From NCBI GenBank assembly GCA_013299045.1, contig JAAFJX010000016.1:1-64000 (forward strand): 64,000 bases of DNA, written 5' to 3'. Made by a program: the position numbers and the translations under genes. Source of the stretch: Cytophagales bacterium (GTDB taxonomy: Bacteria > Bacteroidota > Bacteroidia > Cytophagales > Bernardetiaceae). The notes below the pieces were generated by a model. It did not search any database and was not told the origin of the DNA. It saw nothing but the letters and a program-made list of their open reading frames with translations. Numbering within the stretch: the stretch's first letter is position 1; each line of letters starts with the position of its first letter. Shown one piece after another: positions 1 to 7,476 of this stretch.

Positions 1-95
1 TGTGCTAATTTGCGATAAAAATTATCTTTGGCAACCAAGTCATTAAGACAAACTTGGTAAAAGATTTTTTGACTAATGTTTTTTCTTCCTTGCAT
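1..95 (-). pseudogene. transposase N-terminus (IS1182/DUF772 type), partial
   Basis: Reading the minus strand from an ATG at 95 gives a protein start with the segments ISQKIFYQVCLNDLV and DNFYRKLA. These match the opening of IS1182-family DDE transposases, where this region precedes the DUF772 domain. The frame is still open at the window edge, so it is entered as partial and not as proven broken. The two sister copies lose the frame soon after the same region. Assignment rests on recognising the motif, not on a database search. Confidence 0.55.
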
Positions 96-219
96 AAGCC
101 AAAAATATGCAATTTTAAGCGTATAAACAAATAAAAATCAAGATAATATGTCATATTTTTTGGCATTTTTTTGCAGAATGAAATTAGTTTTGTATTTTTG
201 AAAAGCAAGTTGTGCAACA
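1..219 (-). mobile_element. IS1182-like element, right-end copy 1, cut by window edge
   Basis: This is the terminal part of a repeat also present at 3342-3768 and 7477-7755. Its outer end at 208-219 carries the terminal inverted repeat AGTTGTGCAACA. The interior up to the window edge is nearly identical to copy 2. It encodes the start of a transposase on the minus strand. Because the element runs off the left edge, this copy could be full length, whereas the other two are internally deleted. Confidence 0.7.
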
Positions 220-227
220 AGCACATG

Positions 228-350
228 GGCTTGGCGCAAGTGGGGCTAAAGTGCTAAATTTGGGCTTTTGAATGTATATTGGGGCAATGTACTGAATTTG
301 GGCTTTTGTGCTGGTTTGCCCCACCTGCGCCAAGCCTTTTCCGTTAGCGG
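228..350. repeat. attC-like inverted repeat, cassette boundary 1
   Basis: The left arm at 228-246 (GGCTTGGCGCAAGTGGGGC) and the right arm at 318-336 (GCCCCACCTGCGCCAAGCC) are complementary over 19 bases with one mismatch. They enclose a 71-base spacer. The right arm is followed by CCGTTAGCGG at 341-350, and the same right half recurs at 1205-1297. The layout resembles an integron attC hairpin, but the core sites do not fit RYYYAAC/GTTRRRY. It sits directly beside IS copy 1 and 27 bases before the methyltransferase start. Confidence 0.7.
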
Positions 351-377
351 TCATTGTAGAACGACAGTTACAACACT

Positions 378-1148
378 ATGGAAAATTTAAAAAAGAAAGA
401 GTTTCAAAATTCGCTTGACCTGACAAGTGACGAAGTTGAAAGATATATTCCTGAATTACTTAAAGGACTTTGGGAACTTGGCAGTGTTCCCGAATATATT
501 ATTGAACTCATTACCAGAAATGACTTGGGGAAAAACAAGAGTATTATTGACCTTGGTTGTGGTAAAGGTGCTGTTTTGGTAAAACTCGCCCAACAGTTTG
601 ATATAGAAGCCATTGGTGTTGACATAATTTCTGACTTTATTGAAGAAGCAAACAAATACGCCAAAAATTATGGTGTTTTTGACAAGATAATTTTTAAAAC
701 AGAAGACATAATTGAAACACTAAATACAACCACTAAACAGGACATTGTCATTTACGGATATGATTCTGACCTTTTAGGAGATTTGGATAGCACATTAAAA
801 CAACTGAAGAACTGTATCAAGGAAGAAGGTTACATTTTAATTGAATTTATGTTTGCAGAACAATTGACCGAAGGGATGGTAAACAATAAAGAAATGACAA
901 ACATTATAGAGCAAGCAGGCTATCGTATATTAGACAGAATTGATTGGAACAGAGAAACCTTAAAACAGACTAATAGACAAAACACAGGAGTTATTCAAGA
1001 AAATGTGAAACAATTAATCTCTCTATATCCTGACAAGGAAGAAATTTTCAATGAATACTTGCAAAATCAAATTGACGAGTGTGAAGAGCTAGAAAATGAA
1101 TATATGTGCACGACACTTTTACTTAGACAAAAGAACTACTGTGTATAA
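378..1148 (+). CDS. class I SAM-dependent methyltransferase
   Basis: This 256-residue cytoplasmic protein carries the SAM-binding motif I IIDLGCGKGAV near residues 55-65 and a following acidic strand end GVDI, as expected for a Rossmann-fold methyltransferase. The substrate cannot be read from the sequence. The C-terminal third, rich in Glu, Gln and Asn, has no motif I recognise. It stands alone between two cassette-type inverted repeats (228-350 and 1153-1297), so it behaves like a single-gene cassette. The start ATG at 378 lies just after the repeat, which leaves little room for a promoter of its own. Base composition is clearly A+T-rich compared with genes after 8.2 kb, suggesting transfer. 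Confidence 0.8.
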   Translation: MENLKKKEFQNSLDLTSDEVERYIPELLKGLWELGSVPEYIIELITRNDLGKNKSIIDLGCGKGAVLVKLAQQFDIEAIGVDIISDFIEEANKYAKNYGVFDKIIFKTEDIIETLNTTTKQDIVIYGYDSDLLGDLDSTLKQLKNCIKEEGYILIEFMFAEQLTEGMVNNKEMTNIIEQAGYRILDRIDWNRETLKQTNRQNTGVIQENVKQLISLYPDKEEIFNEYLQNQIDECEELENEYMCTTLLLRQKNYCV

Positions 1149-1152
1149 CGTA

Positions 1153-1297
1153 GGATTGACACAAGAGAGGCAAATGTGTTAAATTGAATCGCAACGGCGA
1201 ACCGTTTTGAATGTATATTGGGGCAATGTGCTAAATTTGGGCTTTTGTGCTGGGTTGCCCCGCCTTCGCCAAGCCTTGTCCGTTAGCGGTCATTGTA
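1153..1297. repeat. attC-like inverted repeat, cassette boundary 2
   Basis: The right half (1205-1297) is almost identical to that of boundary 1, including the right arm GCCCCGCCTTCGCCAAGCC at 1257-1275 and CCGTTAGCGG. The left arm at 1153-1171 (GGATTGACACAAGAGAGGC) is a diverged relative of the left arm of boundary 1 and pairs only partly, about 12 of 19 positions. It lies between the methyltransferase and the membrane-protein gene. Confidence 0.65.
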
Positions 1298-1330
1298 AAA
1301 GACGAATATGAAAAAACACCATTCAACTTT

Positions 1331-2170
1331 ATGACAACAATATTATTAGTTCAGTTATTGGTTTCCTTTTTGGTGGGAGGTGCATTGATTACAATACTTT
1401 CTTTAATTGCAGAAAATACAAATCAGCATATTTCAGGCATAATTTTGATGTTTCCAACAACTTTGGTATTAGGTTTTTTCTTTTTGGGTTGGACAACAGA
1501 TGCAAATAAAGTTTCAAATGTTATTCCTGCAACTTTTATTCCTCTTGGTATTGTTATATTTTCCTCAGTAATTTATATTTATTGTTCAATATTTTTTGAA
1601 AAGTATGTAAAAAATAAAATATTGCAAATAGCATACTCGTTATTAAGCAGTTCTATTATTTGGTTTTTATTAGTTTTTCCGTTTGCTTTGTATAGATTTT
1701 CTAATATTTCAGTTGGCATTACTGGCTTTTTCATAATCATAATAGTAACACATTTTATATTAAAAAATAAAAATTATGATTTAAACCTAACTAAACCTAT
1801 TTATACAAAAAATCAAATATTGATTAGAGCCATTTTTACAGGAAGTATTATTGCAACAGTCGTTTTTTTAGGTAAAATATTAAATCCTTTTTGGGGTGCT
1901 ATTTTCACAATGTTTCCTGCTGCAACTTTTGCAACATTGATAATATTGCATTTTTATTATACACCTAAACAACTTTTTTATTTTATGAAAAATGCTCCAA
2001 TAGGCTCTATTTCATTGTTTTTGTATTCTATTTCAGTTATGTTTTTATTCCCTAAATTCGGTATATGGATAGGAACATTATTTTCTTATTTTATATCTTT
2101 GGCTTTTGGTTTATTCCTAACCACATACAAACTTAGACAAAACATAATTTTTAAAATCAATCAAAAGTAA
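1331..2170 (+). CDS. multi-pass inner-membrane protein, DUF3147-like
   Basis: The 279-residue product is almost entirely hydrophobic, with about eight to nine predicted membrane spans and short polar loops such as the one around KNKNYDLNLTKPIYTKNQ. The two halves look alike: each has a span ending in an MFP(T/A) motif (LMFPTTLVLGF and TMFPAATFATL), which suggests an internal duplication. This resembles DUF3147-type membrane proteins, but I assign it only tentatively and no substrate is known. The ATG at 1331 is preferred to a TTG at 1247, which would start inside the cassette repeat. It is followed after one base by the PaiB-like gene, so the three genes 1331-3301 form an operon. Confidence 0.6.
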   Translation: MTTILLVQLLVSFLVGGALITILSLIAENTNQHISGIILMFPTTLVLGFFFLGWTTDANKVSNVIPATFIPLGIVIFSSVIYIYCSIFFEKYVKNKILQIAYSLLSSSIIWFLLVFPFALYRFSNISVGITGFFIIIIVTHFILKNKNYDLNLTKPIYTKNQILIRAIFTGSIIATVVFLGKILNPFWGAIFTMFPAATFATLIILHFYYTPKQLFYFMKNAPIGSISLFLYSISVMFLFPKFGIWIGTLFSYFISLAFGLFLTTYKLRQNIIFKINQK

Positions 2171-2171
2171 T

Positions 2172-2840
2172 ATGTATAATTTTTCGTATTTTAAAGAAAA
2201 AGATAAGCAAACAATTTTGGATTTCATAGAAGAAAATCCGTTTGCTTTTATGACAGGCAGTTATTTATCTGGCGGACAAGTTGCCACTCAAATACCAATG
2301 CTACTTGAAGAAAGAAATGGTGAACTGTTTTTGCAGGGACACTATATGCGAAACACAGACCACCACAAAGCATTTGTTGAAAATCCAAATGCGTTACTTG
2401 TATTTACGGGACCAAGTTGCTATGTGAGTGCTTCTTGGTACAGCAATCCGCAAATTGGCTCTACTTGGAACTATATGAGTGTGCATATAGGTGGACAAAT
2501 CAACTTTATGTCAGATGACGAGTTGATAAAGTTTATGAGAAAATTGACTTTAAAATTTGAAAAAGGGAATACAAAATCTCTAACATTTTATGACAATCTT
2601 CCTGAAAAATTTCTGAGCAAGATGATGCCTGCTATTGTCGGTTTTGAAATCAAGGCAGAAAAAATTGAAAATGTTTTCAAATTGAGCCAAAACAGAGATG
2701 AAAAAAGTTATCTCAATATCATTTCAAAACTTCAAGAAATAGGTGGAAGCAGTGCTTTAATAGCAACCGAATTGATAAAAAGAAAAGCCTCACTTTTTCC
2801 AGAAGGTGTTGAGTGGGACGGTTCACGTTTTGACTCTTAA
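2172..2840 (+). CDS. FMN-binding PaiB-family protein
   Basis: This 222-residue protein matches the PaiB/FMN-binding split-barrel family. Visible hallmarks are the N-terminal segment with FAFMTG, the QIPMLLE strand, the HYMRNTDHHKAF motif, the VFTGPSCYVSASWY core and the TWNYMSVHIGG segment. PaiB of Bacillus was described as a negative regulator of sporulation and protease genes; in most bacteria the role is unclear and may be flavin- or haem-related. It starts one base after the membrane-protein gene and is 17 bases ahead of an acetyltransferase. PaiA, the classical partner of PaiB, is also a GNAT acetyltransferase, so the pairing of functions echoes the pai operon. Confidence 0.85.
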   Translation: MYNFSYFKEKDKQTILDFIEENPFAFMTGSYLSGGQVATQIPMLLEERNGELFLQGHYMRNTDHHKAFVENPNALLVFTGPSCYVSASWYSNPQIGSTWNYMSVHIGGQINFMSDDELIKFMRKLTLKFEKGNTKSLTFYDNLPEKFLSKMMPAIVGFEIKAEKIENVFKLSQNRDEKSYLNIISKLQEIGGSSALIATELIKRKASLFPEGVEWDGSRFDS

Positions 2841-2857
2841 AAAGAATAGAAACGAAA

Positions 2858-3301
2858 ATGGATATAATAAAACTCAATTCGGATAGTTTAACAGACTTTA
2901 AAGCCTTGATTGAAATTTTCAAAGAGGTTTTTGAAAATGACGAGCCTGTTGCTAATGATGTGCAGTTGGGAAAATTGCTCTCTAATCCTGACTTTTTAGT
3001 GTTTGTCGTAATGTCAAATAGTAAAGTTGTAGGTGGACTGACAATTTATGTATTGCATAGATACTTTGGCACAAAACCCATTGCATATATTTATGACGTG
3101 GGAGTTAGTCCTGACTTACAAGGACAAGGTTTAGGCAAAGCACTCATAGCAGAAGTATGCAATTTCTGTAAACAGAACAACTTTGAAGATGCCTATGTAG
3201 AAGCAGAAAGTGACGACATTGACGCAGTAAGTTTTTACAGAAAGACAAAATTTAGTTCTGAACTTAGTGCAATACATTTTACTTATGACCTTTCAGATTA
3301 G
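2858..3301 (+). CDS. GNAT acetyltransferase, AAC(3)-I-like
   Basis: The 147-residue protein has the GNAT acetyl-CoA loop LQGQGLGKAL near residues 88-97. It shares a run of landmarks with aminoglycoside 3-N-acetyltransferases of class I: VVGGLTIYVL, an IAYIYDVGVS strand, an acidic VEAESDD segment in the place of VQADYGDD, and a C-terminal HFTYDL. Those enzymes acetylate gentamicin-type aminoglycosides and are often integron-cassette genes. Whether this one uses aminoglycosides cannot be decided from sequence; many family members in environmental bacteria are uncharacterised. It is last in the 1331-3301 operon and its stop lies just before a cassette-type repeat half and IS copy 2. Confidence 0.75.
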   Translation: MDIIKLNSDSLTDFKALIEIFKEVFENDEPVANDVQLGKLLSNPDFLVFVVMSNSKVVGGLTIYVLHRYFGTKPIAYIYDVGVSPDLQGQGLGKALIAEVCNFCKQNNFEDAYVEAESDDIDAVSFYRKTKFSSELSAIHFTYDLSD

Positions 3302-3324
3302 CATTAACGACAAAAAACAACGAA

Positions 3325-3341
3325 CCGCTAACACGGGTAAC
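3325..3341. repeat. cassette-repeat half site cut by IS copy 2
   Basis: CCGCTAACACGGG is the reverse-complement style partner of the CCGTTAGCGG that ends boundaries 1 and 2 (CGCTAAC against GTTAGCG). It marks the left end of a cassette repeat whose remainder is replaced by the IS fragment starting at 3342. No matching right arm is seen beyond the IS. Confidence 0.45.
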
Positions 3342-3768
3342 TGTTGCACAACTACGACAAAAATTCAAAAACTAAGAATTTCAAAAAATTTCGGTTTGCA
3401 TAAAACCATTCTGAGCGAGGCTAAAAATATTGAGGGCATTAAATTGTTGTTTTGCTGAAAAAACAAACACAACAGGGTCAATAGATTCTTGACCTTCTGT
3501 TCCGTAATAATGAGCAGTTTTTCTATAAATAAACTGTAAATCAAGCACTTGTGATAATTTGCGATAAAAATTATCTTTGCCAACCAAGTCATTAAGACAA
3601 ACTTGGTAAAAGATTTTTTGACTAATGTTTTTTCTTCCTTGCATAAGCCAAAAATATGCAATTTTAAGCGTATAAACAAATAAAAACCAAGATAATATGT
3701 CATATTTTTTGGCATTTTTTTGCAGAATGAAATTAGTTTTGTATTTTTGAAAAGCAAGTTGTGCAACA
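3342..3768 (-). mobile_element. internally deleted IS1182-like element, copy 2
   Basis: This 427-bp element is bounded by a 12-bp perfect terminal inverted repeat, TGTTGCACAACT at 3342-3353 and AGTTGTGCAACA at 3757-3768. It carries only the first part of a transposase gene on the minus strand, joined directly to the distal end of the element, so it cannot transpose alone. It would count as a MITE-like derivative of a longer IS. It separates the acetyltransferase operon from the convergent oxidoreductase gene. Confidence 0.75.
3381..3644 (-). pseudogene. truncated IS1182-type transposase
   Basis: From an ATG at 3644 the minus strand encodes the N-terminal segment with ISQKIFYQVCLNDLV, DNFYRKLSQVLDLQFIYR and a GTEGQESIDPVV block. 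This is the beginning of the DUF772 region of IS1182-family transposases. After SIDPVV the frame enters unrelated sequence (VFSAKQQFNALNIF) and stops. The DDE catalytic core is entirely absent. The open frame therefore is a deletion fusion, not a working gene. Confidence 0.65.
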
Positions 3769-3805
3769 AGCCCCTGTCTATAAGCCAGCAACCATGCTAA
3801 CCCAA

Positions 3806-4417
3806 CTATCTGCGAACAACTTTAAATGCCATATCACGACCGTAACCTTGCATAATAGCCAAATTTATCCACGATAAAGCAAATTTTTCTAACAATTCAA
3901 CTTTGTCGGACTTCCCAAAATCAATGCAAGAACCAAAGCCACAATCTAAGGCAAGTTGCTTGGCAACAGATTTTGCATTTTCACTATTACCTGCCATAAA
4001 CATATCAATTCCTTCGCCTTTATAGACAGGGTTCAACATATTTTCAAAACCTGTGGTATTGAAACATTTTACAATTTCTGCTTTCGTTTTATCAGCCAAA
4101 CAATGATAAACTGTTTTGTACGGTTCTGGGCTTTTCATCACTGCATTTGTGGCATCAATAATTGTTTTGCCTGAAACATCGTCCAGTTGTTCCAAAATTT
4201 CAAAAATGGCGGTTGGCGGTGTGGCTATCAAAATGACTTCTGATTTTGCAACAGCTTCATTGATTGAATACACACTCGTATTTTCATTTTTCAAAAGGTC
4301 TTGCCCTTTGAATTTGTTTACATCTTGCACACCTAAATTTATGGTATGTCCTTTTTGGGACCAGTTGGTCGCTAATGCACCGCCTACATTTCCAGTGCCA
4401 ATAATTGCTATGTTCAT
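3806..4417 (-). CDS. NADPH-dependent F420-reductase-like oxidoreductase
   Basis: The 203-residue protein opens with the dinucleotide-binding motif IAIIGTGNVGGALA (residues 3-16) and contains ILIATPP and IIDATNA, the pattern of the NADP oxidoreductase/coenzyme F420-dependent family (COG2085). Members bind NADPH; the second substrate is usually unknown in bacteria without F420. It is the last gene of the minus-strand operon 6976 to 3806, 21 bases after the bestrophin gene. The end of the gene lies next to IS copy 2, and the last residues, DMAFKVVRR, may be the native terminus or slightly shortened. Confidence 0.8.
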   Translation of the reverse strand: MNIAIIGTGNVGGALATNWSQKGHTINLGVQDVNKFKGQDLLKNENTSVYSINEAVAKSEVILIATPPTAIFEILEQLDDVSGKTIIDATNAVMKSPEPYKTVYHCLADKTKAEIVKCFNTTGFENMLNPVYKGEGIDMFMAGNSENAKSVAKQLALDCGFGSCIDFGKSDKVELLEKFALSWINLAIMQGYGRDMAFKVVRR

Positions 4418-4438
4418 TTGTTATTTATTTTTAAGTTG

Positions 4439-5371
4439 TTAATACAAATATCCGTTTTTAGGTTCTATTTTTTCAGGCAAATTTTCACCCAACATTTCTT
4501 TCAAATCTCGTTCAATCGTATTGCAAAGTGCTGTCATGGGAATATCTGAAATTTGATTTTCAAACGGATTTTCGTTGATTTCTCCTACTCTATTCATCAC
4601 AGCAAACACAAAACAAATGATGAAACTGACAGGAATTATCATAAAACCCATATTATTTTTCGAAAAATCACCAATCAAACAAATGGGAAATCCAAATATA
4701 AAAACATATAAAAACAGTTTGGTAAAATACTGATAATTCATAGGTAATGGAGTTTGTTTAATTCTTTCGCAAGCACTTTGCCAGTTGCTAAATGTTGCCA
4801 AACTGGGTTCCATACTGATATTATCAAAAGCACCAAGCATTTCCTTTTGCATTGCTTCTTTAATTCTTACACCTTGTTTGAGCAACAGCATATTAGGGCT
4901 ATTTTGCTTTTGCTTAACTACTTCAAATTCGGTTTCAGAAAGCAAATGTTGCAATTCTTCAAAGTTATTTTGCTTTCGCAAATGCAAACGTAAGCAATGA
5001 GCAAAAGCAATTTGCCGGTCAATCATTTCTTTTTTATAAAGGTCTGCATCAGTTTTAGAAGATTTACCAACGGTTACAGCATTGTCCACATTGGCAATAA
5101 TTTGCCTTGCAAAAATGCGACTATTATTGATAATTCCGCCCCAAATAGTGCGTGCTTCCCACCAACGAGCATAACTGCTTTGATTTCTAAATGCAATAAA
5201 AATGGCTAATGCTGAACCCAAAATTCCTGCAATAGAAAAAGGTAAAGCAATGCTTGTTACTTTGTTTTCGTGCAACACGAAAATAGTTGTTGCTACCAAA
5301 AGCGTAGTGAAGGTTTCAAAACGAATGTTCCAAAACACTTTTCGCAAATCAAAATTTCTTCTTATTATCAT
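4439..5371 (-). CDS. bestrophin-family ion channel
   Basis: The 310-residue membrane protein belongs to the bestrophin/YneE family of pentameric anion or cation channels. Features seen are the N-terminal FWNIRFETFTTLLVATTIFV helix, the FRNQSSYARWWEARTIWGG block near residues 61-79, which is the most conserved stretch of bacterial bestrophins, and a second pair of hydrophobic helices around LFLYVFIFGFPICLIGD and MGFMIIPVSFIICFVFAVM. It starts three bases after the barrel gene's stop and is followed by the oxidoreductase, so all are co-transcribed. What ion it passes is not evident. Confidence 0.88.
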   Translation of the reverse strand: MIIRRNFDLRKVFWNIRFETFTTLLVATTIFVLHENKVTSIALPFSIAGILGSALAIFIAFRNQSSYARWWEARTIWGGIINNSRIFARQIIANVDNAVTVGKSSKTDADLYKKEMIDRQIAFAHCLRLHLRKQNNFEELQHLLSETEFEVVKQKQNSPNMLLLKQGVRIKEAMQKEMLGAFDNISMEPSLATFSNWQSACERIKQTPLPMNYQYFTKLFLYVFIFGFPICLIGDFSKNNMGFMIIPVSFIICFVFAVMNRVGEINENPFENQISDIPMTALCNTIERDLKEMLGENLPEKIEPKNGYLY

Positions 5372-5374
5372 AGT

Positions 5375-6034
5375 TTAAAATTCATAACGTAAAAACCCAC
5401 CAAAATTTTCGGTTTTGGTAAAATCATTTCTACCTAATTGCGACATATCTAAACCAGCCCCAAATTGAAATTCTTTTATTTGCAAACCCAAACGAAAACG
5501 TTGTGTAAAAGAAAATTGGTTCTGCATTACGGTTGGAAAAGCATTTACACTTTCCGCTTGTGTAAACAAGTTTAGTTTATCAGTTAGTTTTGGAGTGTAG
5601 CGTAACAACAGAAAATAATCTAAGTCAGGTTCTGCAAGGGTTTCACAAACAAGCCAAGTAAAAACAACGAAATTGTGCTTTATTTTTGCAAACTGAATAC
5701 CTGCTTTGGGTAAAACTCCTCTGGTTAAAACTTGCACAACGGCAACAGGGGCAAAACCTTTCAGTTTTTCGTGATTATAACTAAATGCCTCTGTAAAACC
5801 GAACTGTGGTAAGCTAGTGGTTGTAGTCATTTCATAATCAATACTTGCTCTGTTACGGTTAAAAAACAAGAATTTAGAATTATGTCCTTCTTTGTTTTTA
5901 AAAAACTTAAAAAACATAATATCCACAGTTGCTTTTTTATCTCCTCCAAAAACTTCCACAGGAATTTGGGCTTTTACAATTGAAAATTGAAAAGACAAGA
6001 CCAATAGCATTAATACTATTTTTTCTAATTTCAT
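5375..6034 (-). CDS. predicted outer-membrane beta-barrel protein
   Basis: The 219-residue product has a signal peptide (about residues 1-22, ending IVKA) and then alternating hydrophobic strands ending in an aromatic residue (GGFLRYEF), the signature of an outer-membrane barrel. The polarity pattern and strands such as SIDYEMTTTTSLPQFGF and QFSFTQRFRLGLQIKEF fit eight to ten strands. I do not recognise a named family with confidence. It sits between the DJ-1-like gene and the bestrophin gene in one operon, suggesting an envelope-related function for the set. Confidence 0.6.
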   Translation of the reverse strand: MKLEKIVLMLLVLSFQFSIVKAQIPVEVFGGDKKATVDIMFFKFFKNKEGHNSKFLFFNRNRASIDYEMTTTTSLPQFGFTEAFSYNHEKLKGFAPVAVVQVLTRGVLPKAGIQFAKIKHNFVVFTWLVCETLAEPDLDYFLLLRYTPKLTDKLNLFTQAESVNAFPTVMQNQFSFTQRFRLGLQIKEFQFGAGLDMSQLGRNDFTKTENFGGFLRYEF

Positions 6035-6118
6035 TTTAGAAATAATTAAGAGAGTTGAAAAGTAAACACAAAGTTGAGAGCTTAGACTTATAAAGTTCTC
6101 AACTTCGTGTGCTGATTT

Positions 6119-6976
6119 TTATTTGTTCAAAGCTTTTACCAGTAATTCAGCAGCAGCAGCACCCGAATTTTGTTGCTGTCCCGTAATTAGATTCCCATCT
6201 TGAATGGCATAAGAACTGAAAGGTGCTGCAACTTTAAAAGTTGTTCCTGAAATTTTCTTAGCTTCTGTTTCAATTCGGTAGGGTTGAATTTTCATACCAA
6301 CAGCTTTGTCTGCAAATTCTTCTTCTGCATCAGCAAAGCCTGTCCAAGTTTTACCTTTTACCAACAGTTCGCCATTTGATTTTTTGGCTTCTAACAATAA
6401 GGTGGTAGAATGACAAACGGCTGAACTTGGCTTGCCTGATTCATAAAATGCAACAAATAATTTTTCCAAATCTTTATTGCCTTTGAATGTGTACATAGGG
6501 CCTTGACCACCTACTAAAAAGATAGCATCATAGCTTTTAACATCTACTTCTGTCAATTTTTTGGTATTCGCCAACATATCGTTAAACGATTTTTGTTGCA
6601 TATAACCCAAAGAAATTACATCGTGAGCCGAATAGCCACTTGCATCAGTTGGATTGGAATAACCGTCCATTTCCAATTTTCCGCCTTCGGTAGAAACCAA
6701 TTCTACCTCATAACCAGCCTCTTGAAAAACTCTCAAAGGGTGTGTTAATTCAGCAGCCCAAAAACCAATAGGCCATTGCGTTTGTTTGCTTACACTTGGC
6801 GAGCTTGCCACCATTAAAATTTTGCCTTTGGCAGGTGCACCGTGAAAATGCACGTAACTGTTTACTTCTGTTAGCATTTTTTTTGAATTTAAATTGTAAG
6901 ACGATTGTTTTGTTTGTGCCATCAATCCCATCGTTGCAAGGAATAAAAGCGACATTGTGAAAATTGGTTTGACCAT
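6119..6976 (-). CDS. secreted DJ-1/PfpI-family protein
   Basis: The 285-residue protein has an N-terminal signal (MVKPIFTMSLLFLATMGLMA) and a DJ-1/PfpI glutamine-amidotransferase-like domain. The nucleophile elbow is the Cys in SSAVCHSTTLLL, with the preceding FLVGGQGPMYTF strand and AELTHPLRVF near the N-terminus, all typical of the type 1 GATase-like/Hsp31 group. Members act as glyoxalases or deglycases or have stress roles; a signal peptide implies a periplasmic location here. The ATG at 6976 is preferred to a longer start at 7018 because it places the signal at the terminus. It is first in a four-gene operon transcribed away from the HxlR gene. Confidence 0.82.
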   Translation of the reverse strand: MVKPIFTMSLLFLATMGLMAQTKQSSYNLNSKKMLTEVNSYVHFHGAPAKGKILMVASSPSVSKQTQWPIGFWAAELTHPLRVFQEAGYEVELVSTEGGKLEMDGYSNPTDASGYSAHDVISLGYMQQKSFNDMLANTKKLTEVDVKSYDAIFLVGGQGPMYTFKGNKDLEKLFVAFYESGKPSSAVCHSTTLLLEAKKSNGELLVKGKTWTGFADAEEEFADKAVGMKIQPYRIETEAKKISGTTFKVAAPFSSYAIQDGNLITGQQQNSGAAAAELLVKALNK

Positions 6977-7034
6977 TTTGTTAAAGGTTTCAAAATTTGA
7001 TAAATTATTATGCTGCAAACATCAAAACTATATC

Positions 7035-7088
7035 TATCTTTGCCAATAGTTTAACCCAAAAGTGCGATTCATACTTTTTGGTAAGTAT
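7035..7088 (+). promoter_or_regulatory. promoter motif and candidate HxlR operator
   Basis: TATCTTTG at 7035-7042 fits the Bacteroidota -7 element for the HxlR gene. At 7071-7088 ATACTT and AAGTAT form an inverted repeat separated by six bases, just before the HxlR start and inside the divergent intergenic region. HxlR proteins are dimeric winged-helix regulators that bind short inverted repeats beside their own gene, so this is a reasonable operator candidate. Confidence 0.4.
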
Positions 7089-7112
7089 TAACAAAATCAA
7101 TCATTTAAGCCA

Positions 7113-7475
7113 ATGCCAGATTTTAAATACAACGGAAAAATTTATTATAACCCGGTTCAATTGGTTATGGAACAGATAGGCGGAACGTGGAAAGCCCCAA
7201 TTTTGTGGCGACTGCAAGACCAAACTATGCGATATGGCGAATTGCGAAAAGACATTCCACACATATCCGACAAAATGCTGACAACACAACTAAGAGAATT
7301 AGAGCAAGACGGTTACATCAACCGAAAAGTCTATGCAGTGGTGCCACCAAAGACGGAATACAGCCTCACCAAACAAGGCATAGAAATAATAGGGTTAATC
7401 ACTACAATTAGAAATTACGGACTAAAAATGATAGAACAATATGAGCAGAAAAATAACAGCACCCAACATGGGTAA
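7113..7475 (+). CDS. HxlR-family transcriptional regulator
   Basis: The 120-residue winged-helix protein shows the HxlR hallmarks: the GGTWKAPILWRL recognition region near residues 23-34, MRYGELRKDIPHISDKMLTT, the LRELEQDGYINRKVY wing and PPKTEYSLTKQG. The usual Cys near the N-terminus of redox-sensing YodB/HypR types is absent, so a redox-Cys mechanism is not supported. It is transcribed divergently from the DJ-1/barrel/bestrophin/oxidoreductase operon across 136 bases and probably regulates it; HxlR regulators commonly act on neighbouring oxidoreductase genes in response to electrophiles. Its last codons run into the cassette-repeat remnant (AACATGGG) and IS copy 3. Confidence 0.9.
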   Translation: MPDFKYNGKIYYNPVQLVMEQIGGTWKAPILWRLQDQTMRYGELRKDIPHISDKMLTTQLRELEQDGYINRKVYAVVPPKTEYSLTKQGIEIIGLITTIRNYGLKMIEQYEQKNNSTQHG

Positions 7476-7476
7476 C

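Noticed and set aside
228-1297. Canonical integron attC sites
   Set aside because: Although the hairpin layout is similar, the ends (CGCTAAC and GTTAGCG) do not fit RYYYAAC/GTTRRRY and no integron integrase is seen, so only attC-like is claimed.
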